A stretch of 64,000 nt of DNA from Platycnemis pennipes (GCA_933228895.1 OW121846.1:113043054-113107053), one strand, 5' to 3'; positions 34,501 through 41,088 are shown, counted from the first letter of the stretch. The notes: generated by a model from the sequence alone, not told the origin. Numbers and translations are program-made.

Positions 34501-37500
34501 CAGGTGGCAGATAGGGGAATGCTCGGCAGATATGCAGGGTAGGAGGGAAATATAATACCTCCCGCAGATCAACAAGCAGTGGCATCTGACCCAGAGTGGG
34601 CGGCTACAAACAGTGACTGTTCCCCACGTTAGGGGCAGCTGAAATACGTGAAGGTAACCCTGCAAAAATCCCTGGAGAAGGCAACAGGAAACCACTCCGG
34701 AATATTTCCCAGGAAATCGCTATGGCTAGAAACTATCAAATGGCCCTGAGTCCCGGGTGGCCCTTAAATGGGTTAGGGGTGCGAAGAATCTCCCTGCTCA
34801 ACACAGTGAAGTCCACAGTTAGATTAGGTACATGGAATGTGAGAAATCTGTATGATGGAAAGCTGGATAATATGATACAAGAAATGGAAAGACTAGATAT
34901 ATATATTCTAGGTATTAGTGAACTGAGATGGGCTGGAAATGGCATACATCAACACGAAAAAGGAAACTTTTACTACTCAGGAAGTGACCAACAAGACAGA
35001 AACCGCAGAAATGGGGTTGCTATATTTGTCACGAGGGAATATACAAAATTTGTCAAAAATTTCATTCCCATCTCTGACAGAGTAGTATTACTACAAATGC
35101 ACTGTCAACCTACCAATATTAATATAGTTCTGGTGTATGCACCAACAGCGGAATCAAGATATGACAGGTTGAATCATTTTATGACTCGCTGACCCACGCA
35201 CTATGAAGCTTTATTGATTGATTTAAGATTTTAATGCCAAAATTGGCAAAGGCCATTGCACTCATATTGAAGGTGAACATGGTTTGGGCACGAGTAATGT
35301 TAGGGGTGACAGACTAAAGAAGTTCTGTCAAGACAGAAATATGGTCGTAATGAATACCTGGTTCAAATTGCCAAAATGCAGACTGTATACATGGAAGTCA
35401 CCTCAAGATGGCACAGTCCATGAAGTTGTAAGGAATCAAATAGATTACGTATTAATTGACCATAGATTTAGGAACTCTGTAAAAAAGTTACTACATACCC
35501 CGGTGCGGACATAGGATCTGATCATGTCCCAGTAATTGCTGATGTTGTCATGTCCTTAAATAAAAAAAACCTAAAACAGTAACTAGAAGCGATACCTTGA
35601 AAATCCAGGCGAATGCGGTTCGAATAGGGTCTCACAGTTTGTCAATGATGAGATTGAACAACTTTCTTGGGATGCACCTGCAGAAATACAGACTAATTGG
35701 GATAACTTCAAAACGACAGTCTCTCATTAATGCGAAGCACATCTGAAGGTTGACAAACAGACCAGGGAAAAAAGTTGGATGACGGATCATATTCTGAATC
35801 TAATGGATGAGAGGCGTAAACATAAAAACGATGCTATACAATATAAAACCATACAGAGGACAATTAAGAGAGAAATAAAGAAAGCCAAAGAAGAATGAAT
35901 GAGATCTCAGGTTGAAGAACTAGAATCATACAATCTTAATCAAGACACATTCAAGATGCACAAAAAACTCAAAGAAATAACAGGTACTTCAAGAAAGACT
36001 ACACCAACATGTTTAGTTGACGATTCCAATAAATTGATATTAGATGAAAAGGACATAATGAAATCATGGGAGAAGTATATTTTTGACACATTTAAGGATA
36101 ACAGACCTGACTCTAGTGCATTTGTTGAATTGTATGGACCACCAATAATAAAATCAGAAATTCTTCATGCAATCCAGACTTCAGAAAACAGGAAAGTTTG
36201 CGGACCAGACAATGTGCCAGTTGAAGTGTTGAAACTAATTAGTGAGGACAATGCTGTCTACCTATTATGATTATTTAATGCCATTTATGATACAGGGAAT
36301 ATTCCCCAAGACTGGCTAAAATCCATCTTTGTAAAACTGCCTAAAAAACATCTTGCTAAAAAATGTAGCGATTACAGATTGATCAGCCTAATGAGTTATG
36401 CCCTCAAATTGTTCCTTAAAATATACAAAGTAAATGCGAACGCGACTTGGACAATACTCAGTTTGGCTTCAGAAATACATTTGGATCACGAGAAGCATTA
36501 CTGGCGATCAATGTACTGCTACAAAAATGTCGTGAACAAAGGAAGGAAGTCTTTGCAAGCTTCATTGACTACGAAAAAGTGTTCGACAGAGTGAAACACA
36601 AAGATATGATGCAAATGCTGAAAGAATGTGACATTGACACCAAAGACCAGAATTTTATCCTAAAACTTTACTGGTTCCAATCAGCTGAGATCAGATATGA
36701 GAGAGAGACATCAAATCTAATTGATATTCAGCGAGGTCTAAGACAACGTTGCATCCTGTCAGTCACCTCTGCAGTTCAATCTCTATTCTGATCATGTTTT
36801 CAAAAGAGCTCTTAGATCTCCTGAGAATGGTGTGAAGATCAATGGCGTAGTAATTAACAACATAAGGTACACAGACAATACTGTATTACTAGCCGACTGT
36901 ATTGAGGATCTTCAGAATTTGTTAAATATGGTCGATGATTCTGGTAAGCAGTGGGGGATAACCATAAATGTTAATAAAACAAAAGGGATGGCATTGAAAT
37001 ACTGGATTACACTGATTGCAATAGTACAGCTAAACGGGTGAAGAGTTGACAGGGTGGATAAGCGGCAATAAAATGTCTTAGTGACTTCCACACTTTTATT
37101 TAGGATTGTAGACCGGTTTCGGCAGTTACGCCATCATCATGTACAATGCAGTTGGACAGAACACAACCAGTATTTATACAGATCTTGGAGAGGGGGGACG
37201 ACGGGAGGGAAGGACAGGGGAGGGGGGGTAAGGGAAATTAAGGGAAACCGTCATGGGTTTGAAATCGAGTCGTTATGCAGGAGGGGGGGGGGGGGAGGGT
37301 TATGCAGTTAAAAGTGTGGAAGTCACTAAGACATTTTATTGCCGAAATGGTATCCTTCCACAAGATTGGAGCTTCGTCTTTCGACTTTAGGGTGGATAAG
37401 GTTAAATGTCTCAGCAGCCTTTTTACAGAAACTGTTGACCCAGACCCAGAAATGAGACAGCTAGATCAGCATTCAATAACATGAAAAATCTCTTCTGTGA

Positions 37501-40500
37501 TGCTGACCTTAAGCTAAAACTGAGACAAAGGATGATAAAATGCTGTGTGTGGTCTGCTCTATTGTAAGGATGTGAGACACGGACCTTAAAGGTGAATATC
37601 ATTAACAGGTTAGAAGCATTTAAAATGTGGCTTCACCAAAAAATTATCAAAATTTCATGGACTGACATGGTCACCAACACCGAAGTCCTGAATTGCACTA
37701 GAGCAGACCATGAACTTTTGACATTGGTAAAGGTCCGTAAATTATGATACTTGTGTCATGTTCTGCATGGAAGTAAATACCATGAGCTTAAGTTGGTACT
37801 AATGGGTAAGATAGAAGGCCACCAAGGGCCTGGCAGGAGGCAAATATCCTGACTGCAAAATGTAAAAGAATGGAACAGTATTACAGGTGAGGAGAAGCTA
37901 TTCCGGGTGGCGCAGGACAGGGAAGCATTCACAACAGTGATCACCAACATTGGAGGGACCTGACATGGCATGCAAAGAGGAAGAGGAAGATTCAATACTC
38001 CCCTTATGATGCTATGATTATACAAGTGAATATTCCCATAAATATTCATGTATAAGTTTGTAAACATTAATTTAAACTATGAAAATATTCATGTGTACAA
38101 CTGTAAATAACTGTAATTGCTTTAAACATGTCACAAAAATGATAAACAGAAAAATCCAATTATTTTTCACCAACATCGTTTTTAATATTGCCCTTAAAGG
38201 GTTAATACCAAGTTGAGCTACGTTGAAACTTCCTGGAACTTTGGTACATAAAATGGCAGAAAAAGGGAGGAGGTGCCATTAGGGGATGTTGCCTGGAGGG
38301 CAAACATTCCTCTCCTCTTGAGGGCCCCAAAAGTGAATTGTCTCTTTCACCCACACCCCTTTCTACCCACAAATCCTCAAAATAAAACTTGTCCAGTCCA
38401 CAAAAGGGTTTCTGCACAAGTGAAAGTAACTTTCACCTGAATTATAGTATAAATAATGCAGACAATTTATGAAAACAAACCAAAAGATAACCAACTAGGC
38501 ACAGATTTGAATTTTCTTTATCCATTTATTGAACTGAATAATATGCCAAAAAACCTCTTTAATTCAAGAATTTACCAACATTAATGATAACGTGATGCCT
38601 TAATTTCATTACTTTCAGTCTTAGACACATCACAATTCTGTGCCATTCCATTCTGAAACTTTCATTATGGATCATACGGGATTAAAAATTCATGAATAGG
38701 TTCCCTAGGGGTTGTGACTATTCCAAAGAAAGAAATCTACTCAAAAATATCATTTGCAACAACTGAGACAACATTCAAAACAGGTAATTTTGAGCTATTA
38801 TTCCAATATTAGGAAGCAGAGCCAACTACAGCAATTAGTTGCACTTGATATCAAAATGCCAACCACAGAATGCACGAGTACCAAGAGCCTTACACGCTGT
38901 AATCTACTTCTTAATTGAGTATTACATCACAGGTTCGAGTAGTATCTTATGGCTTAATCCGGCTCATCCAGTGATCAAGCATATTATGAAGAGCTAAGAC
39001 CTCACGACTACTTTTTCGACAAGAACAACAGCATATAAGCTGTTCGAGTCCTGGTCAAAGTGAATGATTTTTTTCTCTGTGGAATATCTTGCTATTGTGC
39101 ATTTCAGCGGGTAACTCCACTAAAGTATTCACAGCCAGCTTGCGAGCTTTGAATTTGTTACAAGTAAGCACCTTAGTGTTTAAATGTTGGCTTTAACCTC
39201 ATGGACGGTGGCGCCATGCGCACGACTTTGGCTGCTTTTTGACATAATATGACCAGCAGTCCAGCAAAATCTTGTTCCTTTAAAGCCTTTAGAATTTCCA
39301 CATCTCAGAGAGTTAAAGGTTCAAATAAGGAGTGGATTAAACTCAAATCCTTATTAGAACACACATGTATAAAAGTATTTATTTAGGGGGGATCGTGTAA
39401 CTGTGATTAATGGCCTCTTATTCTGAGGGTCTGAGTTCAAATCTTGGTTAAGATGACTGGGTAAAAGTAGGAGATTCCAGGGAATGGAGGAAGGATGGAG
39501 AGAAACCCAGCATTATCATTAGCCTGTTCTAAACGAAAGATGCCAAGGGGACCATGTTGCAACGTCCCATCCAACAGATGGGAGTGCTGGACTTGAAGTG
39601 CACTCGACATTCCCAGATGAATTTTTCATTGGTACGCTGGTCTCGACTTGTGTGCCTTTTGGAGAGCACTTTTAGTCCAGTACTCCATCCGTCCCATGGG
39701 ATGTTAAGCCGTGGTCCCCTTGGCACATTTCATTAAGAGCAGGCTGATGCCAACACTGGATTTCTCTCCACCCTTTCTCCGTTCCCTGAAACTCCTTGCC
39801 GACCAATCCATTCTTGAACACATGGTCTTACTTGCTGGTTGCCTGCCCCATAATATATATTCCAATGAGTTGATAACTCTGTTAGAATATAAGAAATTCT
39901 GTATCTAACAATAGTATTATAGGATGGAATTATGTATACCTACCTGAGCAATATTAACTTGAGATTTTTTTATAGGATGCAAAGTATATTAATAACTACT
40001 AACTGTATTTAATCCAGATTAAATCTTTGTTTGTCATACCTATACTTTGAGATCTAGATTTAATATGGATTAATGAAGTATATAGAAATATGAATTGAAT
40101 GCCAAAGAAAATCCCTAAAAAATCTAAATTTAATCCTTTCCTGGTTTGTGGGGTTATTGATATTAATATAAGCGTATATGCGCTACATTTTCACGTACTA
40201 CCGTTAACGAACAACTGGTCAAAAATCGAGTCAATGGCAATAATTTTACAGTTTATGAAGCAAAATAAATGATTAAATACACACAAATTAACAAAAAATT
40301 ATTAAAACTAAAATTAAACAATAAAGTTGATGAACTTACGTGGCAACCCCTAAAGGCCACTGAAAAAATTCTTGATTGTCTATCAATGTGCTATCGTACA
40401 CAAGAAATGCAGCACTCACTTTTCCACCCCTGGATTTCATGTAAGGCAACAACCACGCATTGTCACACTTTTCGTCTCCTAGTAAGAGTATAATTACTTT

Positions 40501-41088
40501 TTCCAGGAGATTATAAGAGTTTAGGCTTTCTAACCAAATCTTTGAAGCTTTTATTTTACTCTCTGAACGCCCATTGATGACTAAAATCAAATACCTCACA
40601 TCCTGTGGGACAGATGATGGAATGACCCCAGGCCCTGAACGGAATACAAATGACATATTTCCCACATCTAGATATCCGTAACTATACCATCTGTTTTCTC
40701 TTTCCTTAACTTCACCGCCTAGCACATGTTTCCATAAATAAATTCCGATCGCAGCTTTACCCCAGATTTCAACGACCGGGTTGGAGGAATTGGGTTGATT
40801 ATTTTCCAACTTCTTCGGATTGAGATAAGTCTTTCCTTGGTACGTCGCCTTCGGCGTCAACTCATTCTGTTCAGGGTTTCCTGGAAATGGAAATAGCTAC
40901 TTCAGTCACCGCATTACATTCATGGTGTAAAACAATCAGCTGGCAATAACTGTAGTCCTACCCTGTGACTGCACACGACCGGAATAATACAGAGTAAACG
41001 CAGCAAAACATGTCAACGTCAGGTAAAGCACCGGAAAAAGTATCAAGGCATGTTTCAACGAAATTAAACACCTAAGTTTCACTACCAT
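10156..41088 (-). CDS. RXYLT1: Ribitol-5-phosphate xylosyltransferase 1 (RXYLT1/TMEM5), complete 4-exon gene
   Basis: The coding sequence joins 41088-40962, 40880-40340, 27609-27439 and 10555-10156. It totals 1239 nt (412 residues), close to the human length (about 440). Every boundary has GT and AG, and phases match across all three junctions. Residues 1-12 are a short basic cytosolic tail and about 13-32 a membrane anchor, as in a Golgi type II enzyme. Exon 2 has the conserved VEIWGKAAIGIYLW region. Exon 4 has the exostosin-like block GENTECYRIYESLSLGSIP (about residues 308-326), the likely nucleotide-sugar site. The family adds xylose from UDP-xylose to ribitol-5-phosphate on the core M3 O-mannosyl glycan of alpha-dystroglycan. 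The start at 41088 was chosen because it puts the anchor right after a short tail; upstream in-frame codons would add unlikely residues. The long introns hold many transposons. Confidence 0.9.
10556..11153. other. RXYLT1 intron 3, unannotated 3' part
   Basis: No coding frame with family resemblance. Short open frames at 10805-11117 on both strands look random. Confidence 0.5.
11495..13150 (-). pseudogene. hAT-like transposase-derived gene of the 'SHGQA-ERSFS' family, broken
   Basis: Reading from 13150 down, pieces include FKGGFKSLDWKLVEFLHRIY, FPAKFCAVRWLENEEVV, PMVPFLYTDLSSLIRDLMSL, a charged helical stretch, and LSHGQAFVERSFSGNKELI. A Lys/Glu-rich coiled C-terminus with SLIAQKHIYDAIK follows. 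The LSHGQxxxER.FS motif resembles the C-terminal dimerisation region of a widespread arthropod hAT-like family. The frame breaks near 12840 (T-run) and near 12028, and a SINE interrupts it at 12273-12505. The related gene at 42669-44900 shares the motif. Function as a host gene is unlikely because of the breaks. Confidence 0.6.
12273..12505 (-). mobile_element. SINE with a 5S rRNA-derived head
   Basis: Flanked by an 11-bp duplication CAGCTCGGCTT at 12262-12272 and 12506-12516. Removing it rejoins the interrupted frame (AEL|RK). Read on the minus strand, about 12500-12415 matches the animal 5S rRNA gene in order. It has an ACCGGTTC block, then GATCACTGAAGTTAAGCAAC (the internal A-box region), then GGGCCCGG and TTGGATGGGTAGCC (the C-box region). 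About 130 bp of unrelated body follows. The 5S similarity plus target duplication indicates a retroposed SINE with a pol III 5S-type promoter, not a simple 5S pseudogene. Confidence 0.75.
13945..14847 (+). CDS. hAT transposase, internally deleted (BED finger joined to dimerisation domain)
   Basis: Starting at the ATG at 13945 (MGTPACVQIAKKEIIDKIAD), the frame has a BED-type finger (WQKFDTMCN ... RCRVCKT ... LLAHKC) and the conserved CTATSDMWSD segment. It then jumps to EWWKRRNDVFLHLSKLARRY and PATSASSERTFSTAGHVI, the hAT C-terminal dimerisation motif. The RNase H-like catalytic middle is missing: about 300 residues remain of a typical 600 or more. A small intron is likely: GTAAGT after 14745 and TTCTCAG before 14836 remove 90 bases and end the protein NLALTENQ. 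The frame also stays open without splicing. The start at 13945 follows the element's CGAGT repeats; upstream codons are in TIR-proximal DNA. It cannot catalyse transposition but could still bind DNA and dimerise. Confidence 0.7.
   Translation: MGTPACVQIAKKEIIDKIADGRCVLQSKAGSSSSQVWQKFDTMCNVPTMLSEGYVRCRVCKTILKYSSSTTILLAHKCRFSKNPEAPFEVPTSIKSEITGKCVCWCGLDLRLFNIIAGKGFRELVQKLIEVGAKYGDVNLEDIVPNPTTISRRVTEIADSIRARVIPEIKAAMDLSECTATSDMWSDRLIGRDDPQSSTVLEWWKRRNDVFLHLSKLARRYLCIPATSASSERTFSTAGHVINDRRNSISPDNVSDLLFLHSNLALTVSILMWAIVVAIVFVRVSWRQHIFLLFSSQENQ
15170..15920 (+). pseudogene. LINE RT C-terminal fragment inside the hAT
   Basis: Pieces read DLKAIEKWCPTWQLEVSLKK, then a KYLGI-like stretch, GQANRGLGFIKRVLGKC, SLVRPHLEYAAS, RRSARFVKGQYDNY, SVTSLLNDLKWESLSDRR and FFPRTIRDMN. 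These are the ordered C-terminal landmarks of Jockey/CR1-group reverse transcriptases. Frameshifts and stops interrupt it. It lies in the hAT interior, so either the LINE inserted there or the hAT picked it up. Confidence 0.75.
17905..18972. mobile_element. Foldback element family, copy A (long inverted repeat)
   Basis: Two arms, about 17905-18447 and 18600-18972, are inverted copies. They are rich in TGAGTGAGTG/CACTCACTCA words and share the order TGTTACAAACAATCGTCAC, AAAATTAAGGGAATCAAGG, AGTGACCCATCACACA and GGATGGGG. The centre (18448-18599) is itself palindromic, with repeated CTGCTTGGC and GTCAGTTTTTGACGTT. The right end is CGGCTTTGGGGATATTTTATT. Copies B (45324-46127) and C (60567-60944) share these blocks. 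No coding capacity. It could fold into a very long hairpin. Confidence 0.8.
18957..20260 (-). pseudogene. LINE endonuclease fragment, tandemly duplicated (RTE-like)
   Basis: Minus-strand frames read MDLDVLGISEMRCPEGGDFW and GSHTIIHTGSLNGNAGVGIM, then QLNMPMSDYEDEEVEHVYED, GNLIILGDWNAVIGEGQDGK and LGKRNERGETLLEFC. These are successive endonuclease-domain landmarks of RTE-like non-LTR retrotransposons (often annotated craniofacial development protein 2-like). A ~577-bp block is present twice in direct orientation: 18957-19533 and 19534-20110. Both copies begin GGGATATTTTATTC, the end of the adjacent foldback element, and differ at scattered sites. The 5' end of the ORF (NVRSLWT..) is near 20150. 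Confidence 0.75.
20261..20697. other. Possible LINE 5' region; no gene recognised
   Basis: Moderately GC-rich sequence continuing from the LINE fragment. No open frame or defined repeat boundary is visible. Confidence 0.35.
20698..20812. repeat. Inverted repeat, ~33-bp arms
   Basis: GTTTTATTTTACCAATTAAT followed by TTCAATGTCTTGG is mirrored by CCAAGACATTGAAATTGATT followed by AGAAAAATAAAACC about 45 bases later. It could form a hairpin with a few mismatches. It may be a small MITE remnant; no target duplication was identified. Confidence 0.55.
21784..22625 (-). mobile_element. Non-autonomous hAT inserted in the Harbinger transposase exon
   Basis: The TIR TAGTGATGGAAAAAT is matched by an inverted copy at the right end. 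An exact 8-bp duplication GGCTTGTG lies at 21776-21783 and 22626-22633. The ends are crowded with AATCGATTTT words, likely binding sites. It keeps only the 3' part of a hAT transposase gene on the minus strand (22411-22145). It is the youngest layer of the nest. Confidence 0.95.
22145..22411 (-). pseudogene. hAT C-terminal dimerisation domain fragment
   Basis: An 88-codon open frame with NPNPLEVWEEIKGEYP, then YRFAIRVLSMITSSVPCERL and FSKAGKIEKAHPRSSRKHLN, and QLIFLKNF near the end. This is the hATC motif (P.SE/CR.FS.AG...). The rest of the transposase is absent, so the piece has no catalytic function. Confidence 0.85.
22912..24900 (-). pseudogene. Harbinger MADF/BESS-like partner gene, 3 exons, one frameshift
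   Basis: Exon 1 is 24900-24664 (79 codons, MAQVSNEEKTMTVALLECLR, MADF-like; donor GTAAGA). Exon 2 is 24490-24332 (53 codons, VSASETTGAASDYVYVPKLW; donor GTAAGT). Exon 3 is 23489-22912. All junctions are phase 0. Exon 3 encodes an acidic/Pro region, a Lys-rich run, then MIDAVQALLSTQENECDIIG, a BESS-like helix and a Pro/Gln-rich tail ending LQYHQNM. An A-run near 23365 carries a 1-base indel that separates the Lys-rich part from the rest. Exon 3 lies entirely inside the transposase intron on the opposite strand. In Harbingers this partner binds TIR DNA and carries the transposase to the nucleus. Confidence 0.8.
25690..25930. repeat. Fragment with reiterated GATTCGA motif (hAT end-like)
   Basis: Between about 25800 and 25925 the words ATTCGA/TCGAAT recur roughly ten times, several as the palindrome GATTCGATCGAATC. 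A similar word dominates the ends of the hAT at 61957-63847. Only one end is seen here, so it is called a remnant. Confidence 0.4.
25931..26247. other. Unannotated intronic DNA
   Basis: No coding frame, RNA or repeat recognised. Confidence 0.5.
26336..26386 (-). ncRNA. Hammerhead ribozyme-like core, PLE left arm
   Basis: Mirror copy of the right-arm motif on the minus strand: CTGATGA, helix II, GAAAC with the same loop. It runs from about 26383 down to 26341. Confidence 0.6.
26474..26740 (-). pseudogene. PLE GIY-YIG endonuclease domain, left (inverted) arm
   Basis: Same C-terminal PLE coding end as the right arm, on the minus strand: RIKEHKRHFRLCQPEKS through SREKKYWERITKEAIEIRL to LSNTWRPVL. 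Sequence upstream of the shared part differs (YLRIHRESGIFRIKEH), which marks the edge of the palindrome. Confidence 0.8.
26756..27060 (+). pseudogene. PLE GIY-YIG endonuclease domain, right arm
   Basis: The translation reads GETGSTIAMRIKEHKRHF, then CQPEKSAVAEHSIHKNHAIH, VKIISREKKYWERITKEAIE and NRDCGYSLSNTWRPVL. This is the C-terminal part of the Penelope-like GIY-YIG domain, with the conserved R.KEH, EH and KEA(I)E(I) segments. The GIY and YIG strands and the RT are absent, so it is a 5'-truncated copy. The frame is intact to its stop. Confidence 0.85.
27105..27155 (+). ncRNA. Hammerhead ribozyme-like core, PLE right arm
   Basis: CTGATGA (27114-27120) is followed by a helix II hairpin (GGAGTAC / GTACCCC with one mismatch) and then GAAAC (27141-27145). 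Downstream ACGT is self-complementary, matching the very short helix III of PLE hammerheads that are thought to work as dimers. Catalytic activity was not tested. Confidence 0.6.
27439..27609 (-). CDS. RXYLT1: RXYLT1 coding exon 3
   Basis: 171-nt exon with acceptor ATCCTCTTAG and donor GTAAGT. It begins with the A that completes the Thr codon from exon 2, continues YRGFPDLQEDEVDLLSSRPY and CNFLGTVYENSSRQALMEF, and ends two bases into a Lys codon. It is too small to stand out as an open frame, but phase and splice signals join exons 2 and 4 exactly. Confidence 0.9.
27610..28265. other. RXYLT1 intron 2, unannotated part beside exon 3
   Basis: No credible coding frame. Two overlapping minus-strand frames at 28025-28275 have no family resemblance. 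Confidence 0.45.
28270..28960 (+). pseudogene. LINE RT scraps (Jockey-like), degenerate
   Basis: IYTDFKAAFDTESTNHKF near 28285-28345 resembles the RT palm motif A (YxDF.KAFD..H). A degenerate VVGASSHMDPH segment near 28790 resembles the LEY..VWSPY region. Stops are frequent between them. It is a heavily decayed LINE. Confidence 0.4.
29264..30659. mobile_element. piggyBac-type non-autonomous element
   Basis: Ends CCCTTTCGC and GCGAAAGGG abut TTAA on both sides (29260-29263 and 30660-30663), the piggyBac target. Total 1396 bp with no transposase. GC-rich subterminal regions (29270-29480 and 30400-30650) contrast with an AT-rich interior that includes a PLE hammerhead remnant at about 29700-29780. 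Near the right end a block beginning GAAAAATCTGCGGCG and ending AAACGGC is repeated with a ~44-bp period. Confidence 0.8.
29700..29780 (-). repeat. Degenerate PLE/hammerhead remnant in the piggyBac interior
   Basis: On the minus strand CTGATGA is followed by a GGT-ATAGC-ACC hairpin, then AAAAAG where GAAAC is expected, and an AT-rich TTTTATATAAAACACGGG stretch. It looks like a mutated Penelope-type hammerhead end. Confidence 0.4.
30664..31104. other. Unannotated intronic DNA
   Basis: AT-rich, with no gene or clear repeat recognised. Confidence 0.5.
31105..31460. repeat. Diverged tandem duplication, two ~178-bp units
   Basis: Units 31105-31282 and 31283-31460 align in order through CTGCCT(T/A)ATCAC, AATGTA(A/G)CA, GTCATTCCT/CATCATTCCT, AATCAGGCAG/AATGAGGCAG, CTTAATTTAACCA and GTGTCATATTAG, with substitutions and small indels throughout. 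No open frame is conserved. Confidence 0.65.
31461..32600. other. Unannotated intronic DNA
   Basis: Small random open frames only (for example 31738-31944). No recognised repeat boundary. Confidence 0.45.
32605..32935 (+). mobile_element. tRNA-derived SINE, copy 1
   Basis: The head carries an A-box-like stretch (TGGTGGTGGCTAGAGTAATGG) and a B-box-like GGGTACAAATCCCAG about 60 bases in. The body contains GGGACGTTAAGCCATGGTCC and TTTCTCTCCACCC, also found at 39380-39800. The tail ends in an AATAACAACAACAATG-type run. Confidence 0.65.
32940..33479 (+). CDS. Unrecognised 179-codon open frame
   Basis: MQHPHHDKGRNYPAVALLEY to the TAA at about 33477-33479. No domain, signal peptide or membrane segment is recognised. 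It is rather long for chance in this AT-rich DNA but begins right at the tail of a SINE and has no splice context. It could be a remnant of an unidentified transposon or a spurious frame inside an RXYLT1 intron. Confidence 0.2.
   Translation: MQHPHHDKGRNYPAVALLEYFCRKGLGRSLEEYHGVNKFLSKKEPYGTLSEASGGCLGMAEGISVHIPLGTSSRVTVKKNWKKRLPENLGNREHYWINAASIICHALSESSQISTRVIRIHLDADPQIKMLRENNLPCGPAPCWEKIIAHKAQAKKNSRMRAESISLQMSSKTIDSDCK
33545..33685 (-). mobile_element. tRNA-derived SINE fragment (minus)
   Basis: Read on the minus strand it has GACGGTCATGGGGTAAATCC (A-box-like), a B-box-like GGAGTTTGAGTCAC and a GGGAAGAATTTTATGG stretch like the tail of related SINEs here. No intact tRNA cloverleaf forms. Confidence 0.45.
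33686..34300. other. Unannotated intronic DNA
   Basis: Pyrimidine-rich in places (34140-34205). No gene recognised. Confidence 0.45.
34300..34445. mobile_element. Two tRNA-derived SINE pieces, inverted
   Basis: The minus-strand piece shows GGTCGCTCAATTGGTTAAAG (A box), AGTTTGAATCCCAG (B box) and a TAAATGATTTTTT tail. Immediately to the right, on the plus strand, GGTTCCGCATTAGAGTCCCAG ends in GAATTATTTTTTCTG, a similar tail. The two are head to head. Confidence 0.5.
37063..37388 (-). mobile_element. Short PLE-type insertion with inverted repeats and hammerhead core
   Basis: Flanked by an exact 12-bp duplication AGGGTGGATAAG (37051-37062 and 37389-37400); removing it restores the LINE frame RVDRVDKVKCL. 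A ~37-bp segment at the left (CGGCAATAAAATGTCTTAGT...) is repeated inverted at 37307-37344, followed by a 44-bp tail. The interior is G-rich (37185-37300). A hammerhead-like core lies on the minus strand. Confidence 0.8.
37105..37142 (-). ncRNA. Hammerhead ribozyme-like core in the short PLE insertion
   Basis: The minus strand reads ATGATGATGGCGTAACTGCC then GAAACCGGTCTAC. That is TGATGA, a GGC-GTAACT-GCC helix II, then GAAAC. The following ACCGGT is self-complementary, fitting a dimer-forming short helix III. The first core base is A rather than C, which may weaken it. Confidence 0.55.
38030..38929. other. Unannotated intronic DNA
   Basis: No credible gene, RNA or defined repeat. The frame at 38202-38417 (minus) has no family resemblance. 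Confidence 0.45.
38930..39075 (+). mobile_element. tRNA-derived SINE fragment
   Basis: B-box-like GTTCGAGTCCTGGTC at about 39043 is followed by AAAGTGAATGATTTTTTTCTC, the same tail type as the pieces at 34300-34445. A clover-leaf tRNA cannot be folded from it. Confidence 0.45.
39380..39800. mobile_element. SINE with an internal inverted repeat
   Basis: A tRNA-like head (GTCTGAGTTCAAATCTTGG B box near 39430) is followed by a body segment in reverse (39490-39580: GGAGAGAAACCCAGCATTA, GCCAAGGGGACCATG, ACGTCCCATCC). The same body then appears in forward orientation (39680-39785: TCCCATGGGATGTTAAGCC, GTGGTCCCCTTGGC, GGATTTCTCTCCACCC). It is the family seen at 32605-32935. Confidence 0.6.
39801..40339. 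other. Unannotated intronic DNA next to RXYLT1 exon 2
   Basis: AT-rich; no gene or repeat recognised apart from the exon's splice donor at its right edge. Confidence 0.5.
40340..40880 (-). CDS. RXYLT1: RXYLT1 coding exon 2 (stem and N-terminal lumenal domain)
   Basis: 541 nt. The acceptor TTTCCAG lies at its 5' side and GTAAGT follows its 3' side. It completes the Gly codon from exon 1 (GNPEQNELTPK) and runs through VEIWGKAAIGIYLWKHVLGG to FFQWPLGVA, leaving two bases of a Thr codon. The SYGYLDVGNMSFVFRSGPG and DVRYLILVINGRS segments match the family's N-terminal lumenal half. Confidence 0.92.
40962..41088 (-). CDS. RXYLT1: RXYLT1 coding exon 1 (cytosolic tail and membrane anchor)
   Basis: Encodes residues 1-42, starting MVVKLRCLISLKHALILF and continuing through a hydrophobic span to YYSGRVQSQ. 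The exon ends one base into a Gly codon at a GTAGGA donor. The following intron is only 81 bp. Confidence 0.85.

Larger units (their letters stand above)
34722..37960 (+). pseudogene. RTE-like endonuclease/reverse transcriptase ORF, broken
   Basis: Open stretches 34722-35192 and 35284-35514 (endonuclease), 35899-36270 (linker, VCGPDNVPVEVLKLI), 36447-36791 (QFGFRNTFGSREALLAI, SFIDYEKVFDRVKHKDMM) and 36832-37041 (RYTDNTVLLADCIEDL, ITINVNKTKGM) lie in different frames separated by stops. The catalytic YADD motif is altered to YTDN. The C-terminal part after 37389 (ALL*GCETRTLK) is also interrupted. It cannot retrotranspose. Confidence 0.88.
34450..38020 (+). mobile_element. RTE-like LINE (endonuclease-RT), decayed, with a PLE insertion
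   Basis: A 5' UTR-like GC-rich part (34450-34720) with AGAAGGCAACAGGAAACCAC precedes a single ORF. Endonuclease landmarks include LGTWNVRNLYDGKLDNM, LGISELRWAGNGIHQHEKGN and the MVYAPT-like VLVYAPTAES. RT landmarks follow (36180-37040), then an RTE-type C-terminus (RVDKVKCLSSLFTE, MRQ, RQRMIKC). It fades out near a GATGCTATGATT tail. A 326-bp insertion sits at 37063-37388. Confidence 0.9.

Noticed and set aside
38930..39075. True tRNA gene from the GTTCGAGTCC B box
   Set aside because: Acceptor and anticodon stems do not form; it shares its tail with the SINE pieces.
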